Part shown: positions 35,901-45,583 of the stretch, piece by piece
How the letters are laid out: each line of letters begins with the position of its first letter
Numbering within the stretch: the stretch's first letter is position 1
Assembly (NCBI GenBank): GCA_033064195.1
Contig: JARBJD010000009.1
Coordinates: 496,001 to 560,000 of the forward strand
Source of the DNA: Blattamonas nauphoetae
Taxonomy: Eukaryota > Preaxostyla > Oxymonadida
DNA: 64,000 bases
Direction: 5' to 3'
Made by a program: the position numbers and the translations under genes
Notes under the pieces: generated by a model
Seen by the model: only the letters and a program-made list of their open reading frames with translations
Told to the model about the DNA's origin: nothing
The model's database searches: none

Positions 35901-38900
35901 GTCTTCGTCGTCCTCTCATTCGCTCATCTGGCGCTATTGTCATTGATGACTTCTCCGTCGTCGACATCAGCTTTGATGGATGCTCCTGCGTCGAGTGTCT
36001 TGGCGGGACGTTCATAACATCTCAATCGCCTCGCTATCAAACAGTGATCATCGGAAATCTCTCCACCACCAGTGATGGTGCTTTCTTAAACGCCCAAAAC
36101 ACAGTTGTCCGTTTTTCTTATCTCCACATCTTCGATTGCCGAGCGAGAAATGGAGGAGCAGCTTTTCTCCGAGATTGCACCGATCTCAATCTTCATTTCC
36201 TCGTCGCACGATGTTCTGCTGAAGAGAGAGGAGGAGCATGCTGTATCGACTCGAGTGTCAGAGATGCACAAATCCAACTCCTCCCACACTTCGTCAACTG
36301 CACGGCCACTCTCGGAGGAGGTCTGTTCGTAAATGCGTCGCATCACCGCATATTCACCATCGGCGCCGATTCCAGCTCTCCTTTCCAAGCGCAAACCACT
36401 GTCCCTCCGCCATTTCAGGATTGCTCGGCGGAGAAGGGAGGCGGAGTGTATTTTGATGGCGAGTGGGATGAGGTGACCCAAGTATCGCTCAGTGTGGGTG
36501 TTATGTCGAATGGAGGAACTCCAAAAAATGGGCAGGATCTTTTCTTCTCACAGTCGTTTGCCATGTCTCTTCCTTCTTTTGAGACTGTAAAGTATGAGTT
36601 GAAAGAATACTGTGCATCCACAAGCAGCCGATCTACTAACAACGCCGCCTCCATTCAGACAGTGGAAGTGGAGAATCAGCCTGATCACTCATTCACTCTT
36701 AGTCTCCCTCGCTTCGACCTTGGAGATCATACATCCCAAATCGCATCCTGTGTCCAGAGAGTAAACTCGTCATGCAACTCCCTCCATCACTACCTCCCGA
36801 CATTCCACACAAAAGACCAGGACGACGAGTACATTCAGATCCCCATCTACCTCCACACTCGCATGTACTTCTTCGAGACTGGGGTGGTCCGTGCTCAATC
36901 AACTCTCATCACTCCTTACGTCTCTCCATATTGGCAACCGTCGGATGAACAACCGGAATATCCGGTCGAACAGACTGTTGTTGAGTTCGGGGATACTTAC
37001 TGGAAGGCAGACGTGTTCTTTCTTCGAGTCGAGAAAGAGGGAAGTGTGGAATTGAACAAAGTACCATTTGTGTGGAACGCGGATGTGGGGTTATGTGAGA
37101 TGGTTGATGGATCAGGAAAGGTTGAGATCTCGTCGTGTTCTTTCACTCTGAATACGACATTGACTCTCCCGATCATCACTTGTTCTGCTGGTTCTCTTCT
37201 CATCACGCAAACATCGATCCTCTCGATAGATCCTTCTTCACTCATCATTTGTCCACTCATCTCGTCGTCTCCTCTCTCTTCCTTCCTCACGAACGCACCC
37301 ACAGCAGATATCAGAATTGAGATGGATGGAGTGGTATTTTCGGATCTGAAAGTTGATGAATCAGTTCGTGGGATTGTTCATTTGGAAGGTGCCGATTCTC
37401 TCCGCCTCAACAAAGTTGACTTTTTGAATGTTCTGTGTGGTTCTACCGAAGCTGTCCGTTTTGTTGTGTTTGGCTCGGAATTGTGGAGAGTGGTTGAACA
37501 TGTTGCGAATTGTGGATTCCCTCTTCGGAAGACTGGAGTGGATGGATTGTACCAGACACTCGACGTAGCCGAACCTTCCACAAGCCCCTTCCACTCTCCC
37601 ACTCTCCTTCTCTACCTTCACCTCGTTCAAACAGAATCAGTTCTGGTGAGCTCGGTTGGACGAGATGGAGTTTGGTGTGGTGAATCTGATTTTCCATGTC
37701 GAAGCCTGAACGAAGCAGACGTCCATCTCGTTACAGCTGATCCATCTCGAATATCGATCGAGGACTCTGGGTTACTCTTCTCAGAACTGGACCTCACTCA
37801 GGACAAAACCAAAATCACGACGAAGGGAGGTGAGAAATGTAGAGTGGATGTCTCAAAAGATGGATGTCTTGTGAACCAAGCCGCCGCACTCTCTCACTCA
37901 CTTTCACTCGAATCAGTTGCCCTCTCTCTCACCACAGATCGAACAAACTCTCTCCTCATCTCTCGAAGTGGAACACTGACAGTGATGAGCTGCTCGTTCA
38001 CATCTTCGGCTACTCTGTCGTCGAAACTGGTGGAAGTGACAGGCGGGACAGTCAAGATTGTTGAAGTTGACTTCTCCACAATCGCGTTCTCGGACACTCT
38101 CCTCTCGTTTTCTTCATTCGTATCTGTTGCACTGCAGAAAGTGGCGCACAAATCATGTTCTTCTGCCGTACTCATGTCATTTGAAGGAAAAGACACAGCA
38201 ACGTCGGCAATCGAACTCCGAGACTGTGTTTTCAAAGGAGTTTCTCCATCTGCATCAAACGAGGAATCAATTTGTGAATGGAACACAGGCTTGATTCACC
38301 TGAAGAAATGCTCGTTCGAAGGCTTCTCGTCAGTCTACTCTCATCTCCCACAGGGAGCTCTTCGAATCACAGATTCAGTTGTTTCTCTGAAACAAAGTCA
38401 ATTTGAAGTGAATGGACCTCGCGTGTCGTCCTTCCCATCACTGAACTGGCATATCGGATGCTTTGGTACGAGTGAAGTCGAACTGGATTCATCTTCTTCT
38501 TCGAATTGGATTTCAGGCTCAGGTGCATGTGTCGTGAAGCGAAGTGATGATTCACTTATTCCTCACCCACTCTTCATCCCAACACTGTTGGTATCTTCTT
38601 GTTCATCGAAACTGGACAAGAAAGCGAAACAGTATTCAGTTACGATGTCTGGCACAACTCTGATTCCCTGTGGCCTTTCATTTCTCGTGGAAGAATCAAA
38701 TGGAAAGGCGGAAGGAAAGAGTATCTCGTTTCCGCTCCCATCTTCGCTGGTGTCTTTCCACAACGAGTCGTCAATCTCACTTGCTGTTCCTGCATCCTCA
38801 TTCTCCCAGTTCGATTCCAAGCAAGCTTGGAAGGGATCGCTCTCATTTGGGGAAAATGGTCAAACAGACTCGTTCATATTCAAGCGAACAGACAAAGAAA

Positions 38901-39880
38901 CGAAAGCTGAAACGATGGGAAAGATACTACCCTGGCTGATTCCTCTCATCGTCTCTCTCTGTGTCCTCCTCTTGATCGCAAGTATTGTCTTCATTCTCTG
39001 CCGACGTCGAGGAAAAACAGATCAAGCTAGCAAAATGAGTGAGATGAACGAACAAGACACCGTGCAGATCGACGAGAAGGATGATGATGAGCAAGGAACA
39101 CAGCTGGGAGTTCACGTGAACGATCCACTCAATCCACGCTCAAATCACGAATGTGAACAAGACACGATTATTGCACGCCAACCACCCTCAACATTCCATT
39201 CGCGTGATAATCTTGTCGAAGCGCTGCATTGTGGAGAGAAGTTGGAGATGACAACTGTCCGAGAATGTGATACCCTCTACAACGTTCTTCACGTTCAGAA
39301 AGAGAAGAAGACGACGATTGTAAAACGAGTGATAGAAAGGCAGCTGGCTCAGGGATTGGAAAAAGTGGCGACGGCATCGATAAACGCAACGGTTCTGACA
39401 AAACTATCCTCGCACTGGGTGATGTTCGACTCAAATGGAAGTATCTGTCTGAAAACACAAGATTCAATCCCACATCACTCCCTCCAAAACCAGAATCAAA
39501 GTCAAGACAATATAAATCTGGCTCAGGAAGCTCAGCGATGGAAGGCACCTGAAGTTGTGAAGGCAGAAGAGAACTCACTCGCACAAAAAGAGCTGGACCC
39601 TCGCAAGGCGGCAGTTTTTAGTCTTGGCCTCGTCTTGCTGGAAATCGAAACTGGTTGTGTGCCGTTCGGGGAGCAAGACGCGACGAATGCTCAGCGAAGT
39701 TTGGGAACGGGAGCGCGTCCGCAGATGGTTGGAGTGAGGGACGAGATGAAGGAACTGATCGAGCAATGCCTCAACTTGAACCCCGACGACCGACCCACAC
39801 TCTCCGCTGTGGCATCTTGTTTAGCTTCACTCTCGACACTCGACGAATCAATGAAGGATGAGGCTGCCTCGCACAAATGA
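32903..39880 (+). CDS. Giant beta-helix surface protein with single TM and pseudokinase tail
   Basis: 2,325 codons, one exon. A hydrophobic signal peptide (MWMNFLIFTICLHTSLFQST) is followed by about 2,000 extracellular residues. They are built of parallel beta-helix (pectin-lyase-like) turns. Typical signs are FxNCSFxxL, SSGGGIYC, GGACCIDSS and GGGLFVNAS, with many paired Cys as in polymorphic surface proteins. One TM helix lies at about 38925-38997 (PWLIPLIVSLCVLLLIASIV), with a basic stop-transfer RRRGK. The cytoplasmic end is a kinase-like domain of about 215 residues. It keeps WKAPEV, the D..AAVFSLGLVLLEIETG helix, and CLNLNPDDRPT. It has no glycine loop, no VAIK lysine, and neither HRD nor DFG; their place is taken by LTKLSSHWVMFDSNG. 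It is therefore probably a pseudokinase receptor or adhesin. Confidence 0.82.
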   Translation: MWMNFLIFTICLHTSLFQSTFSHHNPSIPLHTLLQPRKDNSNLALSHIEVYLPIGSYHAKCLPLQSLSVDICGEERTRLHHSSSPSRGSILNLLNSTLRLTSISIEMASNVEPTPNLRRYFISTNNEGSLTTLTSSSLVLSDCSLSISGSTSPFMVTSDPCLHDPSTLSLIHTEILSSDSQIGPLSHIIPSTSYTSFDITVVSSSFDSMCVLDGSSLLFRHSRDLNARSTIFSTLSSTVLSNSFSNMTSANQQPLFSTDAISQRSIGSTVTHSIGALQGSILSDFNFGGSLLCSNTTFAKCTTASTAHQDVIYHYYAQPFLSKTFQISKPQLSFENELFSGQSKLIFWSHVAGSFQPLQIPFAYTTTNTPITFVNCSFTDLLPNPEHTEFSGGLAIFVQALSPLTVSSCTFSNLSLLSGMGAAILVEMVQYTSSLPQATIEQSSFTNCSSLSPTSGSGGAVNLATSGKYTITSSSFLDCSCSLSGGACCIETTAFSFCRFVGNKASSGGGIYCPRVTYEILFCDFRKNEAAVGKDVHMDYLTYPLLFGCTRSDDDWEGGAGLVVVTGSGSGEECSSTQPCQYLSSAVSKAKTIGVGTIHVGEGSIGSTTVEESDSPLIIRGHYLLSEAGPDPLTSSFSVACGENSEIMLDSLSLSPMTGTPILVCESTGAIVTMSNCHFVRTERISAPLVEFSDGLFRLNHCSFEHLFDVTSQLLSFKDSAAVTLETVLFHNIESTTCIITIAMSDGNVNINSGLFHTITRSTGEGAAAVDVTGQLRLSINSVTFSHCVSKKGKVGAVFIDCSREALSFNLGGLYVANEGASPTDAHDVFINGLTSNELSWISIGMSSLSASPSILDGTEDPPVIPTPSNLSVADYPSFSDFRTHSFGLFRQDLETIHLSPVLACHALTLFFTVVDKPINFIPISVHAHSLSLVSQNMLLPILQQSLSSAGTLFTLTNGTLIVSIFRIIVSGTQTEPLITVDHQSRLQLQEVYISSDDTCLRRPLIRSSGAIVIDDFSVVDISFDGCSCVECLGGTFITSQSPRYQTVIIGNLSTTSDGAFLNAQNTVVRFSYLHIFDCRARNGGAAFLRDCTDLNLHFLVARCSAEERGGACCIDSSVRDAQIQLLPHFVNCTATLGGGLFVNASHHRIFTIGADSSSPFQAQTTVPPPFQDCSAEKGGGVYFDGEWDEVTQVSLSVGVMSNGGTPKNGQDLFFSQSFAMSLPSFETVKYELKEYCASTSSRSTNNAASIQTVEVENQPDHSFTLSLPRFDLGDHTSQIASCVQRVNSSCNSLHHYLPTFHTKDQDDEYIQIPIYLHTRMYFFETGVVRAQSTLITPYVSPYWQPSDEQPEYPVEQTVVEFGDTYWKADVFFLRVEKEGSVELNKVPFVWNADVGLCEMVDGSGKVEISSCSFTLNTTLTLPIITCSAGSLLITQTSILSIDPSSLIICPLISSSPLSSFLTNAPTADIRIEMDGVVFSDLKVDESVRGIVHLEGADSLRLNKVDFLNVLCGSTEAVRFVVFGSELWRVVEHVANCGFPLRKTGVDGLYQTLDVAEPSTSPFHSPTLLLYLHLVQTESVLVSSVGRDGVWCGESDFPCRSLNEADVHLVTADPSRISIEDSGLLFSELDLTQDKTKITTKGGEKCRVDVSKDGCLVNQAAALSHSLSLESVALSLTTDRTNSLLISRSGTLTVMSCSFTSSATLSSKLVEVTGGTVKIVEVDFSTIAFSDTLLSFSSFVSVALQKVAHKSCSSAVLMSFEGKDTATSAIELRDCVFKGVSPSASNEESICEWNTGLIHLKKCSFEGFSSVYSHLPQGALRITDSVVSLKQSQFEVNGPRVSSFPSLNWHIGCFGTSEVELDSSSSSNWISGSGACVVKRSDDSLIPHPLFIPTLLVSSCSSKLDKKAKQYSVTMSGTTLIPCGLSFLVEESNGKAEGKSISFPLPSSLVSFHNESSISLAVPASSFSQFDSKQAWKGSLSFGENGQTDSFIFKRTDKETKAETMGKILPWLIPLIVSLCVLLLIASIVFILCRRRGKTDQASKMSEMNEQDTVQIDEKDDDEQGTQLGVHVNDPLNPRSNHECEQDTIIARQPPSTFHSRDNLVEALHCGEKLEMTTVRECDTLYNVLHVQKEKKTTIVKRVIERQLAQGLEKVATASINATVLTKLSSHWVMFDSNGSICLKTQDSIPHHSLQNQNQSQDNINLAQEAQRWKAPEVVKAEENSLAQKELDPRKAAVFSLGLVLLEIETGCVPFGEQDATNAQRSLGTGARPQMVGVRDEMKELIEQCLNLNPDDRPTLSAVASCLASLSTLDESMKDEAASHK

Positions 39881-40411
39881 ACTTCACATCTCACTCTTGA
39901 ACTCATCTTCGTTGAATCACATGTCATATCTTTTTTTCTCCCTAGTGTCGTGATTCTCACGCACAGTGACTCGCATGTGAACTCATATCTTTCAATTAAG
40001 TTTTCATTCATCTACCGTTTTCGCTTTTTTACCTTCTTCTCCTCTTTTCAATCATCATCTTATTTTTGATCAATTACACTATGATTTACCTTCTCAATAT
40101 TTCCACTTTCTAACATTTTTCACATTTTTATGCTCAGACGACCCTCTCTCGCCGTCTTTTGCGTTCCTGGATTGTGTTGATGACTGGTTCAGTTGTTTTT
40201 CTCGCTCTTCGTTTCACTTCATGGGAATGTATCACGTCGCTTGGTCAGCATTCGGAAGTTTTTGAAAACTTGGGAGTGTACAGCAGTTGTTTTGGAGATT
40301 CGATCATCCCATTTTATCCAAGTTCAATGGGCTTGGATCACTCTTCAGTGATTTCCGATTTATGGTCTGGTCTCTCCGAGATGAAGAAATATTGAGTATT
40401 CGTCCCTGAAA
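39881..40411. other. Intergenic gap before the transposon region
   Basis: About 530 bp of AT-rich sequence after the surface-protein stop. A 78-codon open frame (40159-40395) shows no recognisable domain. From 40412 the mariner reading frame begins. No terminal inverted repeat of that mariner was found here. Confidence 0.4.
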
Positions 40412-40593
40412 ATGTTCACTCGAAAAACAGTTCCTCAACGTGATCGGACGACAATCGATTTCTGTTTCCGTCTCGGCTATCCTCCGTTGCGATGTCTGCA
40501 GTTGATCACCCAAGCTTATCCACACGATTCTCCTTGTCGAACAACAGTGTACAAATTTGTCTGAATATTTTTGAAAACCCACAAATCACTATA

Positions 40594-41045
40594 GTTGGTT
40601 TCACTTTTTTTTCTCTCTATTGTTTTTCATTCATTTCTCCACAACCAGACGTCCGTTTCACACCGAAGAAAAAGCATTTTTTTCGTAAAGGTATCGATTA
40701 AAAACGATCAAAATTAAATTTTTTTTCAACAAAATACTTTTGTGTGAAAAATCAGCGATTTTTCACATCTTCCCAAATACCCATGATTTTTTTCTGATTT
40801 TTTTTCAAAAATTGTGTGCACCAAAACAACATTTCTGTGAAAATTTTCATCAAAATCTGTTAACAGGTTGTGAATATATGACGAGAACACATGAAAAAAG
40901 CTGTCAAAAAGAGTTTTTTTGAGGTTTTCTCGGGATCGCGTGGGAAGATAATTCAACAATTTCTCTTTTTTTCTTAGTTTGAACCATAGTGATTTTTCAA
41001 GAAAAAAGCACCGATTGGTGACAGGACACCGATTGGTGACGCCAC
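40594..41045. mobile_element. MITE, family B (truncated copy), TA-flanked
   Basis: The right end carries the terminal repeat GTGGCGTCACCAATCGGTGT (reverse strand, ending 41045), followed by TA. It matches the ends of the intact copy at 56117-56709. The left end is diverged and short (GTTGGTTTCAC after TA at 40592-40593), so roughly the first 130 bp are missing or changed. The interior matches the 56-kb copy. It interrupts the mariner frame after its first HTH. Confidence 0.7.
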
Positions 41046-41166
41046 TATGAAAGTATGAGTGAAATGTGGTTGATTGTGTGATAGAGGTTCGATCGCGATG
41101 AGAAATGAGGTTTCATCAGAACCCCATTTTGACACTCTTTTTGTCGTATTTCAGGATATACTGATA

Positions 41167-41648
41167 GTGCCGTCAGAAAGGCGCTTAAATTAACCCGCCA
41201 TAAATCGAGCTTTTTTCTGGGAAATGTTGTGTTGGTGAGAAAATAATCCTGACAAAAATTTGGAGCTAGCGACCCAATATTGGGCTCTGTAGCTTCATAC
41301 AGTACAATCCACACATTTTTTTTCTTAGAAAATTTTGTCGAGAAAATATGGGTTTTTTGGAATTTTCCCAGAAACCCAGAATTAAGTTAAAAATTTTTCC
41401 ATAATGTTCGAATCATCAAAAAAAGGATCTGGACAAAATTTCATTAAAATTGGTTCACGGGTTGTTGAGATATAGTCAAAATGAACTTATTGAAAAGGCT
41501 ACATGCATGCATTGGGCAGTTTTCTCAGCGAGTTCCTGGTATTTTTATCGAAATTATACTGTTTTCTTAGTTGGACGATATCTCTAAGTTTTTGAAAAAA
41601 TCTCGATTTATGGCGGGTTAGTGAATTTCGGCGCCTTTCTGACGGCAC
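41167..41648 (+). mobile_element. MITE, family E, copy 1 (482 bp, TA target)
   Basis: Bounded by GTGCCGTCAGAAAGGCGC and its reverse complement, inside TA dinucleotides at 41165-41166 and 41649-41650. The inverted ends extend about 45 bp through CCCGCCATAAATCGAG. No coding capacity. A second copy lies in opposite orientation 128 bp downstream. Confidence 0.9.
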
Positions 41649-41776
41649 TATGAAGTTATACGTGGAGAGATCGACAATGTCATCATTTCCTCCTTTTTTT
41701 CAAGACATAGGCAGAAATTTTGATTCTTCATAACCGAACACACTTATTGTAAGCATTTCACTGTCCACACTCAGTA

Positions 41777-42258
41777 GTGCCGTCAGAAAGGCGCCGAAAT
41801 TCACTAACCCGCCATAAATCGAGATTTTTTCAAAAACTTAGAGATATCGTCCAACTAAGAAAACAGTATAATTTCGATAAAAATACCAGGAACTCGCTGA
41901 GAAAACTGCCCAATGCATGCATGTAGCCTTTTCAATAAGTTCATTTTGACTATATCTCAACAACCCGTGAACCAATTTTAATGAAATTTTGTCCAGATCC
42001 TTTTTTTGATGATTCGAACATTATGGAAAAATTTTTAACTTAATTCTGGGTTTCTGGGAAAATTCCAAAAAACCCATATTTTCTCGACAAAATTTTCTAA
42101 GAAAAAAAATGTGTGGATTGTACTGTATGAAGCTACAGAGCCCAATATTGGGTCGTTAGCTCCAAATTTTTGTCAGGATTATTTTCTCACCAACACAACA
42201 TTTCCCAGAAAAAAGCTCGATTTATGGCGTGTTAATTTAAGCGCCTTTCTGACGGCAC
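41777..42258 (-). mobile_element. MITE, family E, copy 2 (inverted, 482 bp)
   Basis: Same length and ends as copy 1, TA at 41775-41776 and 42259-42260. Reading the reverse strand, I find only about two mismatches to copy 1 over 482 bp (AACACGCC for AACCCGCC; GCTAACG for GCTAGCG). The two copies thus form one near-perfect inverted repeat of 482-bp arms. Confidence 0.9.
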
Positions 42259-43090
42259 TATCAATTCTGATTTGAATGAAGACGCTTAGCAATTGCGTTT
42301 GCCGAGAGAAATTTGTCCACTAGTATTTCATCACGGACCAATGCACAAAATGCATCATCAAGAGGACGCCATTTGACGGGGATTCTCGGATTCAGAAGTG
42401 TATCATCAAAGTGGGTCCCTCATAACTTGTCTGAACGAGATAATTTACGCCAGGTCGAGTATGCGAGGACGATCAAAGATGTGCTGGAGGCAGGAAGAGA
42501 GACGGATTTTGTGAACATGAAAACAGGAGATGAGACTTGGCTTTTCAATCAGTACGAACACTAACACGCGTCCATTCAACCAGGAGATCCTCGACCAGAA
42601 TTCACCGTGGAGGATCAAGGTCAAGAATACATGGCCTCCATTTTTTTCTCTCCCAACGGATTTCACCTCCTCGATAGTCTTCCCGAGAATATCACGATTA
42701 CAGTGCGATATTTCATCCCCCATATTTTACGACCACTCTCGGACACATGCACCCCATTGTTCGATTTTGACACAAATTACCTGCATTGTGACAACGCAAC
42801 AGCTCATATCGCTGAAACAACCGATGAAGCGATTGACGAAACCATTTTTACACTCCTAGACCACTCACCCTACTCACCAGATGTTGCACCGTCCGACTTT
42901 TGGCTTTTTGGGGACCTAAAAAAAGGAGACTACAAGTAATGGCTGGGAGAACAAGAGAAGAAGCTGTTCATTATGTCCAAAACGTTCTCGCAACCATCAC
43001 TCGCGAAACAATCGTTTCTGTTTACGTGAATTTTATTGACCTACTCCAAATGGTGATCGATAAAGAAGGAGACTATTGCGAATAATTCTT

Positions 43091-43740
43091 TTTCACATCT
43101 CACTAACAGTATAATTTCTTCTCTTTTCTCTGAATGATCGTGACAACTCTGAGACAGTCAAGAAGATGAGATCAAGGCCAAAACTAACTTTTCATTTTGA
43201 AGATGACGGAATCACTCTCTCTCAATTATAATATGACTTATACGTTCTACAGATGAGAATGATTCATGCAGCATCCAACTGGAAGGCAATAGATGTCTCC
43301 GATTGCTTTTTTTATCTGCTCAAATTTGGTTGTGAAGAAGAATGAAGTGAATAGCCGACAGAAATATGAAAAATGTCAATTTTCCTTTTCTACGCACGAC
43401 TTGACTCTTCGATTCTATCGATCATCTCTCATTAGGGCAGCAATTTGAGTCCGTGGTATTTCGTCCAACTCTGCGAGGAGAAGAGACGGCTCGTTTTCAG
43501 AGCAGGAACACCTTCATCTCATCACATCTCCTCTTCCACAGAGAGGAGATGTGATGTTGTCACCGCCATCAGATCGACCTCCAGAATCGGGTTGGACTCT
43601 CTACTTGTTTTTCACGTCAACGCACTCTTGTTGTTCATCATTTCAAAAATTGCATTCTTACAATGTTGTGAAGTGTTTTCGAAAAACTTGAAAAATGTTG
43701 ACTATCCATTAGCGCTGTGCACGGATGACGCAAACTTTTC
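43091..43740. other. Unassigned stretch
   Basis: About 650 bp between the dead mariner and the retroelement fossil. Open frames here (for example 43445-43747) show no recognisable domain. The only structure seen is a 14-bp hairpin near 43512-43552 (ATCACATCTCCTCT paired with AGAGGAGATGTGAT). Confidence 0.4.
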
Positions 43741-45583
43741 TCCGTGACTTGTGAGTTCGGAGCGGCTCTCTCGGCGATCCACTCCGGGGACTCAACTGCT
43801 CTTGCCCGGTACGGCGACTTCATCGTTCCCCTTGACGCACAATACGCCCTGGGACCCTTCTTCCACATCGCACGACTCACGTCTGTGCAGATACATGCAA
43901 TCCTTGGAGCTAACTCCGCGGAGTGGCTCAATCTCACTCCGGAGGAGGCTAAGTGGAAGACAGTAAGCGAAACTCTTGCGGACGATGAACATCGGCATTC
44001 TTTTGTTCGATCAGTCTCGCCGCAGCCGGTACGTGACGGGCGCGAAACTCCGAGTCCGTTCCGAAATTTGTCCCACCACAGCAGAATCAAGTTGTCGTAG
44101 CAACTGGAAATTCCTGAGAGGGCTTCCGTAGCTGAAATAGACACAGAGGACGATGCAGATCACCGTCTAATTGCAACGAAGTTGGAACAAATGATCGAGA
44201 CCATCCCTACACACCAGTGGGAAGAAGAGGATGAGGAAGACCTTAAAGTGAGGATGGCTGATATTGGAGATGCGGTCCAAGTTTATCCTGATGCGATCGT
44301 GGACAGGATGCGATCCAAGTTCCCGCCAATCAATGTGACTCGATGGAAGATGGAGCTGGAGGCCTTCCACCTCGCGAAGCTGGAGAATTAGTGAGACGAG
44401 CCAAGAAAACAACGGACGGGGAAGATCACTCTGTTTTCGGCAAGGCCCGACAAATGGGCAATTTTCAGCGACGGGTCGATCGTGGCCGACACAAAGACGG
44501 AATACCCAGGTCTCAGCTATGTCTCCACAAAAAAGGCGAATAACACCATCACCACCGTATTCCCAGAGGAACTAAGATCAAACTGCGAAAAGAAGACATT
44601 ATTTGGTTCGGATTGGGCCGCCGACAAACGCAGGTCCTCCATTCGAGATAAAGTTGGGGAAAGAGGATATTGGAGCTTCACTTGGGAGGCGGACGCGGAG
44701 GGGACACACGCGCACCTGCAGAACTGGTCGAGGGAGGAGTGCATCTATGCATTCCCCCGATCCCACTCATCCCGAGAGTAGTCGACAAAATCATACAAGA
44801 GCGACCGATGATCCTCCTAGACGGCCCAGATTGAGGGCATCCTCCAGCAGCAGGCCACCAGGAGCCCTTCGGGCATGCTTAGCGGCGAAATCTGGGAGGG
44901 ACTGGTCGGTGAGGTTATGCTCGACTCGCGGACGATGATATGGGTTCAAGCCGGCATGAGCGAATCAACTCGCAGGATCTACGCCAAAACAATCCGTCTG
45001 TGGATTGAGGAAGCCGAGCGAGATGGTCAAGACTGGAAGAATTCTACACCTACTGAGGTTGCAAACTTTCTGACAAGGATGATGCTGCCTGGTGGATTGA
45101 AATGGCCCCCATTTGCCAAGCGGAGTGCTATCTCTTTTCTTTCTCAGCTTCTCGGCTTGGGACAAGTTGGTGCTTCTGCATTGGAGAGTGCGACAATGAA
45201 GGGGATGAGGAAGGTTAACCCGCAGACGGCGATCACACTCACATTGAGTCACTCTCTTCGATTCTCCGAGATTGCCCGACTTCGTCGAGAATCGGTTTCT
45301 TTCTCAAACGGAACGAATGTACTAACCACAACACTGAAGACGGGAATTGAACCGGAAACTATCGCTCTCGACGAACAAAACATGTCCCCAGAGTTGCGAA
45401 CAAAGACCTGGATTGAACAACTCGATCGATGAAAAGGCGGAACACCATGGGCAGGACAGCTGATGGGTGCGGATGCTAAACAACAGAAACCAGGTGACAA
45501 AGTTTCGTTGGTGGGCGAAGAAATGAAGAAAGCCGGAGTGGACACCGACAAGTTCAAGCCATATTCGCTGAAACACGCGGGAC

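Larger units (their letters stand above)
40412..43085 (+). pseudogene. Tc1/mariner transposase (DD34D), decayed and split by MITEs
   Basis: The N-terminal helix-turn-helix starts at ATG 40412 (MFTRKTVPQRDRTTIDFCFR), is homologous to the mariner at 55.9-60.6 kb, and runs to about 40560. A 452-bp MITE and a pair of inverted 482-bp MITEs follow. The transposase resumes near 42265 (second HTH, NEDA then QLRLPREI), then KWVPHNL. The catalytic triad comes next: TGDETWLF (about 42523), HCDNATAH (about 42785) and SPDVAPSDFWLFG (about 42880). The second and third Asp are 34 residues apart, so this is DD34D. The coding region contains in-frame stops (such as TAA at 42562-42564 and after GDYK near 42937) and frame changes. 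The element is dead. Ends not resolved. Confidence 0.8.

Noticed and set aside
43512-43552. 14-bp hairpin as a possible terminator or histone-type stem-loop.
   Set aside because: No gene ends nearby, and its stem and loop do not match the histone hairpin; left as chance structure.
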